The notes under the pieces: generated by a model
What the model was told of the DNA's origin: nothing
Database searches by the model: none
What the model saw: the letters and a program-made list of their open reading frames with translations, nothing else
Part shown: positions 1-6,657 of the stretch, one piece after another
Position numbering within the stretch: position 1 is the stretch's first letter
Layout: every line of letters starts with the position of its first letter
Assembly (NCBI GenBank): GCA_023336875.1
Contig: JAMBLH010000292.1
Coordinates: forward strand, 1 to 10,954
Reading direction: 5' to 3'
Length of the DNA: 10,954 bases
Source of the DNA: Actinomycetes bacterium
GTDB taxonomy: Bacteria > Actinomycetota > Acidimicrobiia > Spongiisociales > UBA5794
Program-made: the position numbers and the translations under genes

Positions 1-1464
1 AACGCTGTGCTCGGCGTGGTTCTCCCAGACACATGTGGTCCCGGTGGGGACCTCTTTGCGTTGGTGCACAGTCCGGGCGACACCATCCCTTCAGTTCTCA
101 ACGCGTCCGGTCGGGCTGGGTCAGGCGTGACAAGCGACGACATGCGTGATTCAGGACTCGGTGCAATACCGATGCGAAGCAAATGGTCGATCACCGTGCC
201 CGGATGTGTTGATGGGTGGGAGGCACTGGTGGCGAGATACGGAAGTCTCCCGCTCTCCCGCCTTCTCGAACCGGCAATCGAGATCGCCCGCGACGGATTC
301 CCCGTCTCGAGTGAACTTGCGAGCTCTCTCACGCGAACTCGGGATCTGATCGCTGACCAACCCTCCTCGAAGCCCTTCTATCGAGATGGGCAGGCCGCTC
401 GCACAGGAACAACAATGCGAAGACCTGGCTTCGGCGATACGCTCGAAGCAATCGCTGACGATGGCCGATCTGCCTTCTACGGAGGCTCCGTCGGTGCGGC
501 CATCACGGAGGCGACCGATGGCGCTATTACAGAGGAGGACCTGGAGCGTCCGCAGGCTGACTGGGTCACCCCTCTGACAACGACGGTGTTCAATCGAAGT
601 GCATGGACCGTGCCGCCAAATAGCCAGGGATATCTGACCCTTGCCACGCTCAAGATCTTCGAGATGCTGGATCCACCTGACGATCCCAATGACCCCCTGT
701 ATCAACATCTTCTCATCGAGTCCTATCGCTCGGTGGCCTGGGAGCGTGAGGACATAGCTGTCGATCCTGATCGCACGCTCGTATCGGATGAGGACCTTCT
801 TGCTGATGATCGTCTCGCCGAGCGCGTAGCAACGATCAACCCGAGCAGGGCAGGTCGCTGGCCGATGCCGCGCCGGTCGCCTGGCGGCACGGCCTACATG
901 ACAGTTCGCGACGCGAAAGGGATGGGAATCTCTCTCATCCAATCCAACTTCTGGGGAATAGGCTCGGGGAGATCCGCACGAGCGACAGGAGTGTTCCTCC
1001 ACAATCGCGGAGCTGGGTTCAACCTCATACCAGGACATCAGAACGAATTCGCTCCTCAGAAGCGGCCGCTCCACACGCTCTCACCAACACTATGGACGAA
1101 TGGCTCCAGCCTTGATCTTCTGCTCGGAACACGTGGTGGGGATCAACAGCCTCAGTACCTCGCTCAGTTCGCAGCGTCGTTCTACCAAGCCCACAACTGC
1201 ACCGATGACTCACAGGCTCTGCCGAGATGGAGCATGTCACAACCCTTACCGGGTACGGACAGCGTGATCGAGTACGAATCGCGAACTGCTCCGTCGACGA
1301 TCGAGGGACTCAGGGAACGCGGTCATGTCGTTGAAGTGGTCGGTCCCTACGGACAAGGGTGGGGTCCCGTGTCCGCGATCGATACCGGCCGCGAAATGAA
1401 GGGATCTGCCGACCCGCGAATCACCACCTCGGCGGCCCTCACAACGACTCGGATTGGAAGATAA
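1..1464 (+). CDS. Gamma-glutamyltransferase family protein, YwrD-like (5' end missing)
   Basis: The reading frame is open from the first base, and the protein already starts inside the conserved block NAVLGVVLPDTCGPGGDLF, so the true start and several dozen residues lie left of the window; the GTG at 7 is not the start. Numbering from that GTG, SGRA at 34-37 carries the Arg that in this family contacts the substrate carboxylate. GGTAYM at 293-298 holds the predicted autoprocessing and nucleophilic Thr295 (codon 889-891). KRPLHTLSPTL (352-362) and GGDQQPQ (377-383) are the versions seen in the YwrD branch rather than the KRPLSSMSPT of classical Ggt. The C-terminal ADPR block is present, so the 3' end is complete. 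The family is made as a precursor that self-cleaves before the Thr and hydrolyses or transfers gamma-glutamyl groups, as from glutathione. The residue after the nucleophile is Ala instead of the classical Thr. The YwrD branch is poorly characterised, so the true substrate is unknown. Confidence 0.9.
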   Translation, partial: NAVLGVVLPDTCGPGGDLFALVHSPGDTIPSVLNASGRAGSGVTSDDMRDSGLGAIPMRSKWSITVPGCVDGWEALVARYGSLPLSRLLEPAIEIARDGFPVSSELASSLTRTRDLIADQPSSKPFYRDGQAARTGTTMRRPGFGDTLEAIADDGRSAFYGGSVGAAITEATDGAITEEDLERPQADWVTPLTTTVFNRSAWTVPPNSQGYLTLATLKIFEMLDPPDDPNDPLYQHLLIESYRSVAWEREDIAVDPDRTLVSDEDLLADDRLAERVATINPSRAGRWPMPRRSPGGTAYMTVRDAKGMGISLIQSNFWGIGSGRSARATGVFLHNRGAGFNLIPGHQNEFAPQKRPLHTLSPTLWTNGSSLDLLLGTRGGDQQPQYLAQFAASFYQAHNCTDDSQALPRWSMSQPLPGTDSVIEYESRTAPSTIEGLRERGHVVEVVGPYGQGWGPVSAIDTGREMKGSADPRITTSAALTTTRIGR

Positions 1465-1471
1465 TTCCACC

Positions 1472-1505
1472 ATCGGGGTTGCTCTACGCTACAACCCGAT
1501 ATAAC
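1472..1505 (+). promoter_or_regulatory. Inverted repeat overlapping a weak promoter candidate
   Basis: The 75-nt gap between the GGT-family gene and the next gene holds ATCGGGGTTG (1472-1481) and CAACCCGAT (1492-1500). These pair as a 9-bp stem with one bulged G and a 10-nt loop. TATAAC (1500-1505) with TTGCTC (1479-1484), 15 nt apart, could be a -10/-35 pair, though the spacing is short. The hairpin lacks a following T-run, so it could be a terminator-like 3' structure for the upstream gene, an operator over the promoter, or chance. Confidence 0.25.
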
Positions 1506-1539
1506 CTCAGGACATAACGTCGATAGCAGCGCGCGTTGA

Positions 1540-2748
1540 ATGCTGCATCGACTCCTTTCGGCACACATCCCTGTGTGTCCGCTGGGCGGAAAGTATCAGC
1601 GAGATCCGCGGAGACACGTGAGACCTCGAATTCCAATCGCATATGCAAGCCTCCTCATCATCGCCCTCGTCGCTGTGATTGGCTTTGCCGCGTTCTCACC
1701 ATCTGCGTCATCTCCCAAGGACAGTTCCGGAGAACCGATCACCATCGACACGTCATCAGTCGCCTCAGCACGAGTTGCCTCTGCGGTTCTTGCCTTGCGC
1801 ATCGCGGACTCCGATACCCGTGTAGCAACTACCAGGACCACAACTGAGACATCGACCACAGCCGCTGACGTCGAACCCGCTCCTGAGGCTGCGGAGGCGT
1901 CTGTCGATGAAGAAGATGAACCCACGACCGAAGCGACGTCCCCACCCGAGACAGCCGCCGCCACAACAGTTCCACGAGACACCACGCCTCCTCCTATCAA
2001 GGTCACCTCTCACAAGGACGGCCACACCGTCACCAAGAGGATCGTCACGTTCTTTGGAACATCTGAGCGCAACGCCGTCGTGACCTCCGGACCCTTTGAG
2101 GCCGAGATGGCCGAGAACGGCGAATGGGAGATGAGCCTTGTAGTACAAGATGGTGCCAACGGTGCGTCGTTCACGGCAACCGACGAAGCGGGGAACACAG
2201 CGAGCACGCGCATCGTGGTCTACTACGACGAACCCGAGGTGGCGGCCGCCACCACCACCACGACCACCACCGACGCGCACGCGCACACGCCAACGACGAC
2301 AAAGGCTCCATCGAATACTCCTACGACGACGAAGGCGCCCACATCCAAGTGGTCACCCAACTGGCCTGCCGACTCAGGTGGAATTCGGAACGTCGAAAAC
2401 TGGCGCTCAACCGTCGAGAAATATTGGCCAGCCGACAGAGTTGACTGTGCTCTGGGCATTATCCAACGTGAATCCAAGGGAGACCCACGAGCGTTCAACT
2501 CGAGCTCTTCCGCTGAGGGCCTCATGCAGCATCTCAGCAAGTACTGGGTCGGCAGAGCAAAGGGTGCAGGCTTCGTCGATGGAAATGGCCTCGTCGCCAC
2601 GCCCTTCAACGGTGCAGCCAACATCGCCGCCGGTGCCTACCTCGCCAACTACTACAGCAACTCGATTGGGCAGTGGTGGAACCCGTGGAAATCCGGCGGC
2701 TCCTTCACGGCGTTCTACGGTTCATGTCAGAGCGGCAACCCGGGATAG
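1540..2748 (+). CDS. Membrane-anchored lytic transglycosylase-like protein with Ig-like domain
   Basis: The 402-residue frame has, in order: a basic N-terminus; a hydrophobic signal-anchor at about 31-53; a Thr/Glu/Pro-rich low-complexity stretch (about 95-150); an Ig-like beta domain (about 151-231, ending in the typical ATDEAGNTAS pattern); a second Thr-rich linker with seven consecutive Thr and two PTTTKAP units (238-270); and a C-terminal lysozyme-like/SLT domain (about 282-402). In the last domain, IIQRESKGDP (307-316) carries the presumed catalytic Glu311, followed by SAEGLMQ. Cys303 and Cys396 bracket the domain and could form a disulfide, which fits an extracytoplasmic location. The expected role is cleavage of peptidoglycan glycan strands outside the membrane, during growth or remodelling. 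The start is uncertain: ATG 1540 has no clear ribosome site, whereas in-frame GTG 1618 lies just after GCGGAGACAC and would begin MRPRIPIAY directly before the membrane segment. It is 12 nt upstream of the next gene, so probably cotranscribed. Confidence 0.8.
   Translation: MLHRLLSAHIPVCPLGGKYQRDPRRHVRPRIPIAYASLLIIALVAVIGFAAFSPSASSPKDSSGEPITIDTSSVASARVASAVLALRIADSDTRVATTRTTTETSTTAADVEPAPEAAEASVDEEDEPTTEATSPPETAAATTVPRDTTPPPIKVTSHKDGHTVTKRIVTFFGTSERNAVVTSGPFEAEMAENGEWEMSLVVQDGANGASFTATDEAGNTASTRIVVYYDEPEVAAATTTTTTTDAHAHTPTTTKAPSNTPTTTKAPTSKWSPNWPADSGGIRNVENWRSTVEKYWPADRVDCALGIIQRESKGDPRAFNSSSSAEGLMQHLSKYWVGRAKGAGFVDGNGLVATPFNGAANIAAGAYLANYYSNSIGQWWNPWKSGGSFTAFYGSCQSGNPG
2251..2340 (+). repeat. 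Short in-frame repeats encoding a Thr-rich linker
   Basis: Positions 2251-2271 are seven Thr codons, six ACC and one ACG. Positions 2290-2310 and 2320-2340 both encode PTTTKAP with nearly the same codons. This is a flexible extracytoplasmic spacer between the Ig-like and transglycosylase domains. Because the units are multiples of three, slippage would alter linker length without breaking the frame. Confidence 0.7.
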
Positions 2749-2760
2749 ACTCAGGCCATC

Positions 2761-3084
2761 ATGAATCAAGCTGCAAAGAACCTTCTCAGAGTCGCTGGCG
2801 TCGTAGTAGGCCTCGGCGCCGCTGCATGGGCGCTGCGCGACCGCGTGCTCCCGAGTCCTGAAATCCATGAGGAGCCTCCGCCGAAGTTCCGCTCAGGCGG
2901 AGGTGCCGACGACCTCACGCTGATCAAGGGAATCGGACCGGTGTACCGCGACCGGCTCACCGCCTCGGGGATCCACAGCTTCTCCGACCTTGCATCAGCA
3001 ACACCCGAAAATGTCGCCGATGTTGCTGGTACCTCTGATGCGGTCGCTCGAGGCTGGGTGCAGTCGGCTCAATCACAGCCGTAG
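2761..3084 (+). CDS. Small membrane-tethered helix-hairpin-helix domain protein
   Basis: The 107-residue protein has a short hydrophobic segment at about 11-25 (VAGVVVGLGAAAWAL) flanked by Lys6/Arg10 and Arg26/Arg28, then a Pro/Glu-rich linker (31-45), then a helix-hairpin-helix domain: DDLTLIKGIGPVYRDRL (50-66) followed by GIHSFSDLASATPENV. The LxxIKGIGP turn is the classic HhH hairpin, which in other proteins contacts the DNA or RNA backbone or mediates protein contacts. Small orphan proteins carrying this module are widespread and mostly uncharacterised, so I assign no specific function. The ATG at 2761 is preceded by only a weak AGG (2753-2755). It lies 12 nt after the transglycosylase gene and 6 nt before rlmN, so all three are probably on one transcript. 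The hydrophobic stretch is short for a full membrane span, so it may anchor only weakly. Confidence 0.72.
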   Translation: MNQAAKNLLRVAGVVVGLGAAAWALRDRVLPSPEIHEEPPPKFRSGGGADDLTLIKGIGPVYRDRLTASGIHSFSDLASATPENVADVAGTSDAVARGWVQSAQSQP

Positions 3085-3090
3085 GGCGAC

Positions 3091-4113
3091 GTGTATGTCA
3101 CGCCCCCTGGCGAACTCGGTGAACTATTTCCCAACGAGCCCGGTTACCGCATGGATCAGCTCGTGGAATGGCTCTACACCCATCCGGTGATGTCCTCCGG
3201 CGACATGATGAACCTCCCAACCGAGATGCGACAGCAGGTGGCTCGCAGTCACTGGCCCTTCAGCCTCGAGATCGAGCAATCCGCAGACGGCGGTTTGACA
3301 AAGAAATGGCTGTTCAAATGTGAAGACGGTTCATCCATCGAAACCGTGCTCATGGGGTACCAGACGAGGACAACACTTTGCATTTCATCCCAGGTCGGCT
3401 GTGCAATGGGCTGTACATTCTGCGCGACGGGCCAGTTCGGATTCGACCGACATCTCAATGCGGGAGAGATCGTTGCCCAGGTGGCGTATGCCAACGCCTA
3501 CCTTGCCGAGAACCCCCTCCCCCGAAGCCCGGCACGCGTAACGAACGTCGTCTTCATGGGCATGGGTGAACCGCTTGCCAACTACACACACACCATCGAG
3601 GCGATTCGGCGCATGACCGGATTGATGGAACTCTCAGCCCGTTCAATTACCGTGTCAACTGTTGGATTCGTGCCGGGCATGAAGAAACTCACCGATGACC
3701 CTCTTCCCCTGAACCTCGCTGTGAGTCTCCACTCAACGATCCCATCTGAGCGATCGAAGCTCGTTCCGATCAACGACCGATATCCGATCGACGATGTCGT
3801 CGCAGCGGCCAAGGACTACTACGTGAGGAAGGGGAGACGAATCTCTCTCGAGTGGACGCTGATTGCCGGGGAGAACGACTCGGATGAGGAAGCTGTTGGT
3901 TTGGCGCGTGTGGCGAGAGAGATCCAGGCCCACGTGAATGTCATCGCCTTGAATCCGACGCCGTTGAGCACAGACCTCCCCCCATCGCGGGACCACATTC
4001 GACGGTTCCTCGGAACGCTCAGACGTGAGGGCGCAAACGTGACGTTGCGAGACACCCGGGGCCAGGACATCGACGCTGCCTGCGGCCAGCTGCGCCTCCG
4101 CACCGAGGGTTGA
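3091..4113 (+). CDS. rlmN: RlmN, dual-specificity 23S rRNA A2503 / tRNA A37 C2-methyltransferase
   Basis: This cytoplasmic radical-SAM enzyme adds a methyl group to C2 of adenine 2503 in 23S rRNA, and of A37 in some tRNAs, supporting translational accuracy. In the 340-residue protein the N-terminal RNA-binding region contains LVEWLYTHPV (25-34). The radical-SAM CxxxCxxC cluster motif is CAMGCTFC, with Cys104, Cys108 and Cys111 as 4Fe-4S ligands. GMGEP lies at 157-161. The two mechanistic cysteines are both present: Cys97 in LCISSQVGC, equivalent to E. coli C118, and Cys331 in DIDAACGQL, equivalent to E. coli C355, the residue that carries the transferred methyl group. It starts with GTG 6 nt after the previous stop, with AGGG (3083-3086) as a close ribosome site; the start fits because the conserved N-terminal helix follows directly. 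It should be fully functional. Confidence 0.96.
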   Translation: MYVTPPGELGELFPNEPGYRMDQLVEWLYTHPVMSSGDMMNLPTEMRQQVARSHWPFSLEIEQSADGGLTKKWLFKCEDGSSIETVLMGYQTRTTLCISSQVGCAMGCTFCATGQFGFDRHLNAGEIVAQVAYANAYLAENPLPRSPARVTNVVFMGMGEPLANYTHTIEAIRRMTGLMELSARSITVSTVGFVPGMKKLTDDPLPLNLAVSLHSTIPSERSKLVPINDRYPIDDVVAAAKDYYVRKGRRISLEWTLIAGENDSDEEAVGLARVAREIQAHVNVIALNPTPLSTDLPPSRDHIRRFLGTLRREGANVTLRDTRGQDIDAACGQLRLRTEG

Positions 4114-4214
4114 AGAAGAAGTGCACGGTTCACAGTGCAACTTGATGGCTGGATTCGTACTTCCGACTTCGGTGCGTGGGCGGTTACTCTTGGCAGACAC
4201 AAGAAGGTGAACAC
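4114..4214 (+). promoter_or_regulatory. Probable promoter and leader region of the bcp-galU-tal-pgi operon
   Basis: This 101-nt gap is the largest break among the + strand genes after 1540 and the most likely place for the operon promoter. TACTCT (4185-4190) fits the TAnnnT pattern of actinobacterial -10 boxes, with TTCCGA (4161-4166) 18 nt upstream as a poor -35. A good ribosome site, AGAAGGTGA (4202-4210), precedes ATG 4215. A 5-bp repeat, TGCAC (4122-4126)/GTGCA (4135-4139), lies soon after the rlmN stop but is too weak to call a terminator. Confidence 0.35.
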
Positions 4215-4679
4215 ATGAGATTGGAATCAGGGGATCAGTCGCCGCCGTTTACGGCTACTGACCAGAACGGAGTCGAGCGAACCAACGCTGACGTCGAGGG
4301 CACCAGACTCGTCATGTATTTCTACCCGAAGGCGTTCACGCCAGGGTGTACGACTGAGTCGTGCGATTTCAGTGATCGCTACGAACTTTTGGCCGAAAGC
4401 GATGTGCAGGTTCTTGGTGTCTCGCCGGACGAACCGGAGAAGCTCGCAAGGTTCAAGGACGAATATGGCCTGCCCTTCGATCTGCTCTCTGACCCCGACC
4501 ACACGATCGCAACGGCATACGGTGCGTACGGCCTCAAGAAGAACTACGGCAAGGAATACATGGGAATCATCAGATCCACATTCCTGATCGATGCCACAGG
4601 GGTGATCGAGGAGGCGTACTACAACGTCAGGGCCAAGGGGCATGCTGAACGCATCGCGAAAGCTGCCACATCACGATGA
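4215..4679 (+). CDS. bcp: Bcp/PrxQ-type thioredoxin-dependent peroxiredoxin
   Basis: This cytoplasmic thiol peroxidase reduces hydrogen peroxide and organic peroxides and is itself re-reduced by thioredoxin-like partners. The 154-residue protein has the AhpC/TSA fold. FYPKAFTPGCTTESCDF (36-52) contains peroxidatic Cys45 and resolving Cys50, five residues apart as in the atypical 2-Cys Bcp/PrxQ group and at the same positions as in E. coli Bcp. The active-site Thr of the PxxxTxxC pattern is Thr42, and the conserved late block STFLIDATGVI follows. The frame extends upstream to GTG 4176, but ATG 4215 is chosen because a strong ribosome site lies 4 nt upstream (AGAAGGTGA) and the resulting length matches the family. 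Its stop overlaps the galU start as ATGA (4676-4679), which implies translational coupling. It is the first gene of the four-gene operon. Confidence 0.95.
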   Translation: MRLESGDQSPPFTATDQNGVERTNADVEGTRLVMYFYPKAFTPGCTTESCDFSDRYELLAESDVQVLGVSPDEPEKLARFKDEYGLPFDLLSDPDHTIATAYGAYGLKKNYGKEYMGIIRSTFLIDATGVIEEAYYNVRAKGHAERIAKAATSR

Positions 4680-5554
4680 CGACGGTCAGAACAGCGGTGT
4701 TCCCCGTTGCAGGATTCGGCACCAGGTTCCTACCCGCAACAAAGGCAATGCCCAAGGTACTGCTCCCCATCGTCGACCGGCCATTGATCCAATACGCCGT
4801 CGATGAAGCCGTTGCAGCAGGAATCGAGAATCTGGTCTTCGTGACAGGGCGTGGCAACAGTGCGCTCGAGGACTACTTCGACGTGAATTTCGAACTGCAG
4901 CAAACGCTCAAGGACCGCGGAAAAGATGACGTCGCGGCCGAACTCGACCAACTGCGTCACGCGCCAGGGCAGGTCACCTATGTACGTCAGATCGATCCAC
5001 TTGGCCTCGGGCACGCAGTCTGGTGCGCTCGCAACGTCATCGGCGATGAACCGTTCGCAGTGTTGCTCGCCGACGAACTCATTGTCACGGACAAGCCGGA
5101 CCTCTCAACAATGCTCGAAGTGCACGCAACCTATGGCGGCAATGTCGTGCTCGTCGACGAGGTTGCCGATGATGAAACCGACAAATACGGGATCATCACA
5201 CCCGGAGCGTCCCTGAACGGCGCCATCGCCGTCGACGACATCGTTGAGAAACCTGCTCGCGGCACCGCGCCCTCAAAACTCGCGGTTATCGGGCGCTACA
5301 TCCTCGATCCATCGATCATGAGAGTCCTCGAATCGACCGAGACCGGGTCAGGCGGTGAAATTCAGCTTACGGATGCGCTATTGGCATCGATCGGGACGAT
5401 GCCCTTCCACGCCGTCCTCTCCACAGGTGAGCGATTCGACTGCGGATCAAAGACAGGTTTCGTCGACGCAACGATCCGAACCGCTCTCGGGCGCGACGAC
5501 ATGCGAGACGACGTACAGCGCACAATCAACCGACTGGCTCGCGACGATTCGTAG
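4676..5554 (+). CDS. galU: GalU, UTP-glucose-1-phosphate uridylyltransferase
   Basis: The enzyme joins UTP and glucose 1-phosphate to give UDP-glucose and pyrophosphate, providing the activated glucose for envelope polysaccharides, glycolipids and trehalose or glycogen-type products. The 292-residue protein begins with the nucleotidyltransferase signature PVAGFGTRFLPATKAMPK (10-27). It continues with LGLGHAVWCARN (109-120), the metal-site region LLADEL (130-135) containing Asp133, IVEKP (189-193) with the sugar-phosphate-binding Lys192, GGEIQLTDA (226-234), and FDCGSKTGF (254-262), all diagnostic of bacterial GalU. Length is normal. The ATG overlaps the bcp stop, so the start is set by the overlap. 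It ends 23 nt before tal. The grouping with tal and pgi suggests joint control of the hexose-phosphate pool. Confidence 0.96.
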   Translation: MTTVRTAVFPVAGFGTRFLPATKAMPKVLLPIVDRPLIQYAVDEAVAAGIENLVFVTGRGNSALEDYFDVNFELQQTLKDRGKDDVAAELDQLRHAPGQVTYVRQIDPLGLGHAVWCARNVIGDEPFAVLLADELIVTDKPDLSTMLEVHATYGGNVVLVDEVADDETDKYGIITPGASLNGAIAVDDIVEKPARGTAPSKLAVIGRYILDPSIMRVLESTETGSGGEIQLTDALLASIGTMPFHAVLSTGERFDCGSKTGFVDATIRTALGRDDMRDDVQRTINRLARDDS

Positions 5555-5564
5555 CCGGCAAGCG

Positions 5565-5580
5565 AAAAGGTGAGAACTTG
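5565..5580 (+). promoter_or_regulatory. Ribosome binding site that fixes a TTG start for tal
   Basis: AAAAGGTGAG (5565-5574) is one of the best anti-16S matches in the window and sits just before TTG 5578-5580. No in-frame ATG or GTG occurs before the conserved transaldolase N-terminus begins (LNEVGQSVWYDFI, residues 7-19), and the next in-frame ATG is residue 23. The TTG is therefore the start. Confidence 0.75.
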
Positions 5581-6657
5581 ACGAAGCTGCAGGATTTGAA
5601 CGAGGTCGGCCAATCAGTTTGGTATGACTTCATCAGAAGGGACATGCTCACCGGCTCCGGATTGGATGACCTCGTCGCAACAGGTATCCGTGGAGTCACG
5701 AGCAACCCATCGATATTCGAGAAAGCCATTGCGGATTCGAATCTGTATGACGACCAGATCGCGTCTCTCAAAGAGCTGGAACCAGCGGAGATATTCGAAG
5801 CTCTCGCTATCGATGACATCACGGCCGCCGCCGACATCCTCCGCCCCGTGTATGACGCATCAGACGGCCATGACGGGTTCGTGAGTCTCGAGGTGTCGCC
5901 AGAACTTGCACACGACACCTCTGCAACGATCGCTGACGCGATGAGACTCTGGTCCGCGGTCGACAGACCGAATCTGATGGTCAAAGTGCCTGCAACCGCG
6001 GCTGGAATTCCCGCGATCGAGGAACTCACGGCTGCAGGTCTGAACATCAATGCCACTCTCATGTTCAGCCTCAGCGACTACGAGGCCGTTGCGATGGCAT
6101 ACATCCGCGGAGCAGAACGCGCAGCAGACCCAACAAGCCTCGCGTCCGTTGCCTCATTCTTCGTCAGCAGGGTCGACGCCTCAACCGACGCTGCACTCGA
6201 GGGCGTCGGTTCTGATCACGCACTCTCACTTCGTGGCAGAGCTGCAATAGCGAACGCAAAGGTCGCCTACAACAGATACCAGGAACTCTTCGAGGGTGAA
6301 CGATTCGCAGCCCTCAAGGCCGCAGGTACGCGCCCACAGCGTGTGTTGTGGGCGTCGACGTCGACCAAGAATCCTGAGTACAACGATGTGATGTATGTCG
6401 AAGATCTTATCGGCCCGAACACCGTCAACACTGCTCCCCCTGCAACGATCGACTCCTTCATCGACCACGGGACGGTGAAGGCCGATTCGTTGCTTGTGGA
6501 CATGGACGAAGCAGCAACATTCATCGATTCTCTGCCGGAGGTCGGAATCGACTTCGATGCCATCACAGAGACACTGCAGGTCGATGGCGTTGAATCCTTC
6601 GCCGACGCCTACACCAGCCTCCTTGGTGCAATCGATCGCAAACGGCTGCAGATCTAG
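5578..6657 (+). CDS. tal: Transaldolase
   Basis: This cytoplasmic enzyme of the non-oxidative pentose phosphate pathway moves a dihydroxyacetone unit from sedoheptulose 7-phosphate to glyceraldehyde 3-phosphate, giving erythrose 4-phosphate and fructose 6-phosphate. The 359-residue TIM-barrel protein has the family landmarks: LNEVGQSVWYDFIRRD (7-22), GVTSNPSIFEKAI (39-51), SLEVSPELAHDT (103-114), NLMVKVPAT (132-140) with the Schiff-base Lys136, NINATLMFSL (156-165), SFFVSRVD (193-200) and the late block WASTSTKNPEYNDVMYVEDL (258-277). The length fits the longer actinobacterial and cyanobacterial subfamily. It starts with TTG behind a strong ribosome site. Its TAG stop (6655-6657) overlaps the GTG start of pgi by one base. 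In some bacteria the homologue is the N-terminal half of a fused transaldolase/glucose-6-phosphate isomerase; here the two are separate. Confidence 0.96.
   Translation: MTKLQDLNEVGQSVWYDFIRRDMLTGSGLDDLVATGIRGVTSNPSIFEKAIADSNLYDDQIASLKELEPAEIFEALAIDDITAAADILRPVYDASDGHDGFVSLEVSPELAHDTSATIADAMRLWSAVDRPNLMVKVPATAAGIPAIEELTAAGLNINATLMFSLSDYEAVAMAYIRGAERAADPTSLASVASFFVSRVDASTDAALEGVGSDHALSLRGRAAIANAKVAYNRYQELFEGERFAALKAAGTRPQRVLWASTSTKNPEYNDVMYVEDLIGPNTVNTAPPATIDSFIDHGTVKADSLLVDMDEAATFIDSLPEVGIDFDAITETLQVDGVESFADAYTSLLGAIDRKRLQI

Noticed and set aside
151..1074. 307-codon open frame on the - strand opposite the GGT-family gene
   Set aside because: Its translation is Cys/Arg/His-rich with no domain, and the + strand frame carries a conserved enzyme across the same bases.
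2251..2271. Thr-codon run as a phase-variation switch
   Set aside because: The repeat unit is three bases, so length changes cannot switch the frame; it can only alter linker length.
1765..2286. 173-codon Gly/Arg-rich open frame on the - strand
   Set aside because: Low-complexity shadow of the Thr-rich linkers of the transglycosylase gene.
2150..2764. 204-codon Arg/Pro/Thr-rich open frame on the + strand in another frame
   Set aside because: Produced by reading the ACC/ACG repeats out of frame; the overlapping frame encodes a recognisable Ig-like and lysozyme-like protein.
4122..4139. TGCAC/GTGCA inverted repeat after rlmN as an intrinsic terminator
   Set aside because: Only 5 bp with an 8-nt loop and no T-run; no better than chance.
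4176..4214. Upstream extension of the peroxiredoxin to GTG 4176
   Set aside because: It would add 13 residues absent from the family and bury the strong ribosome site AGAAGGTGA within the coding region.
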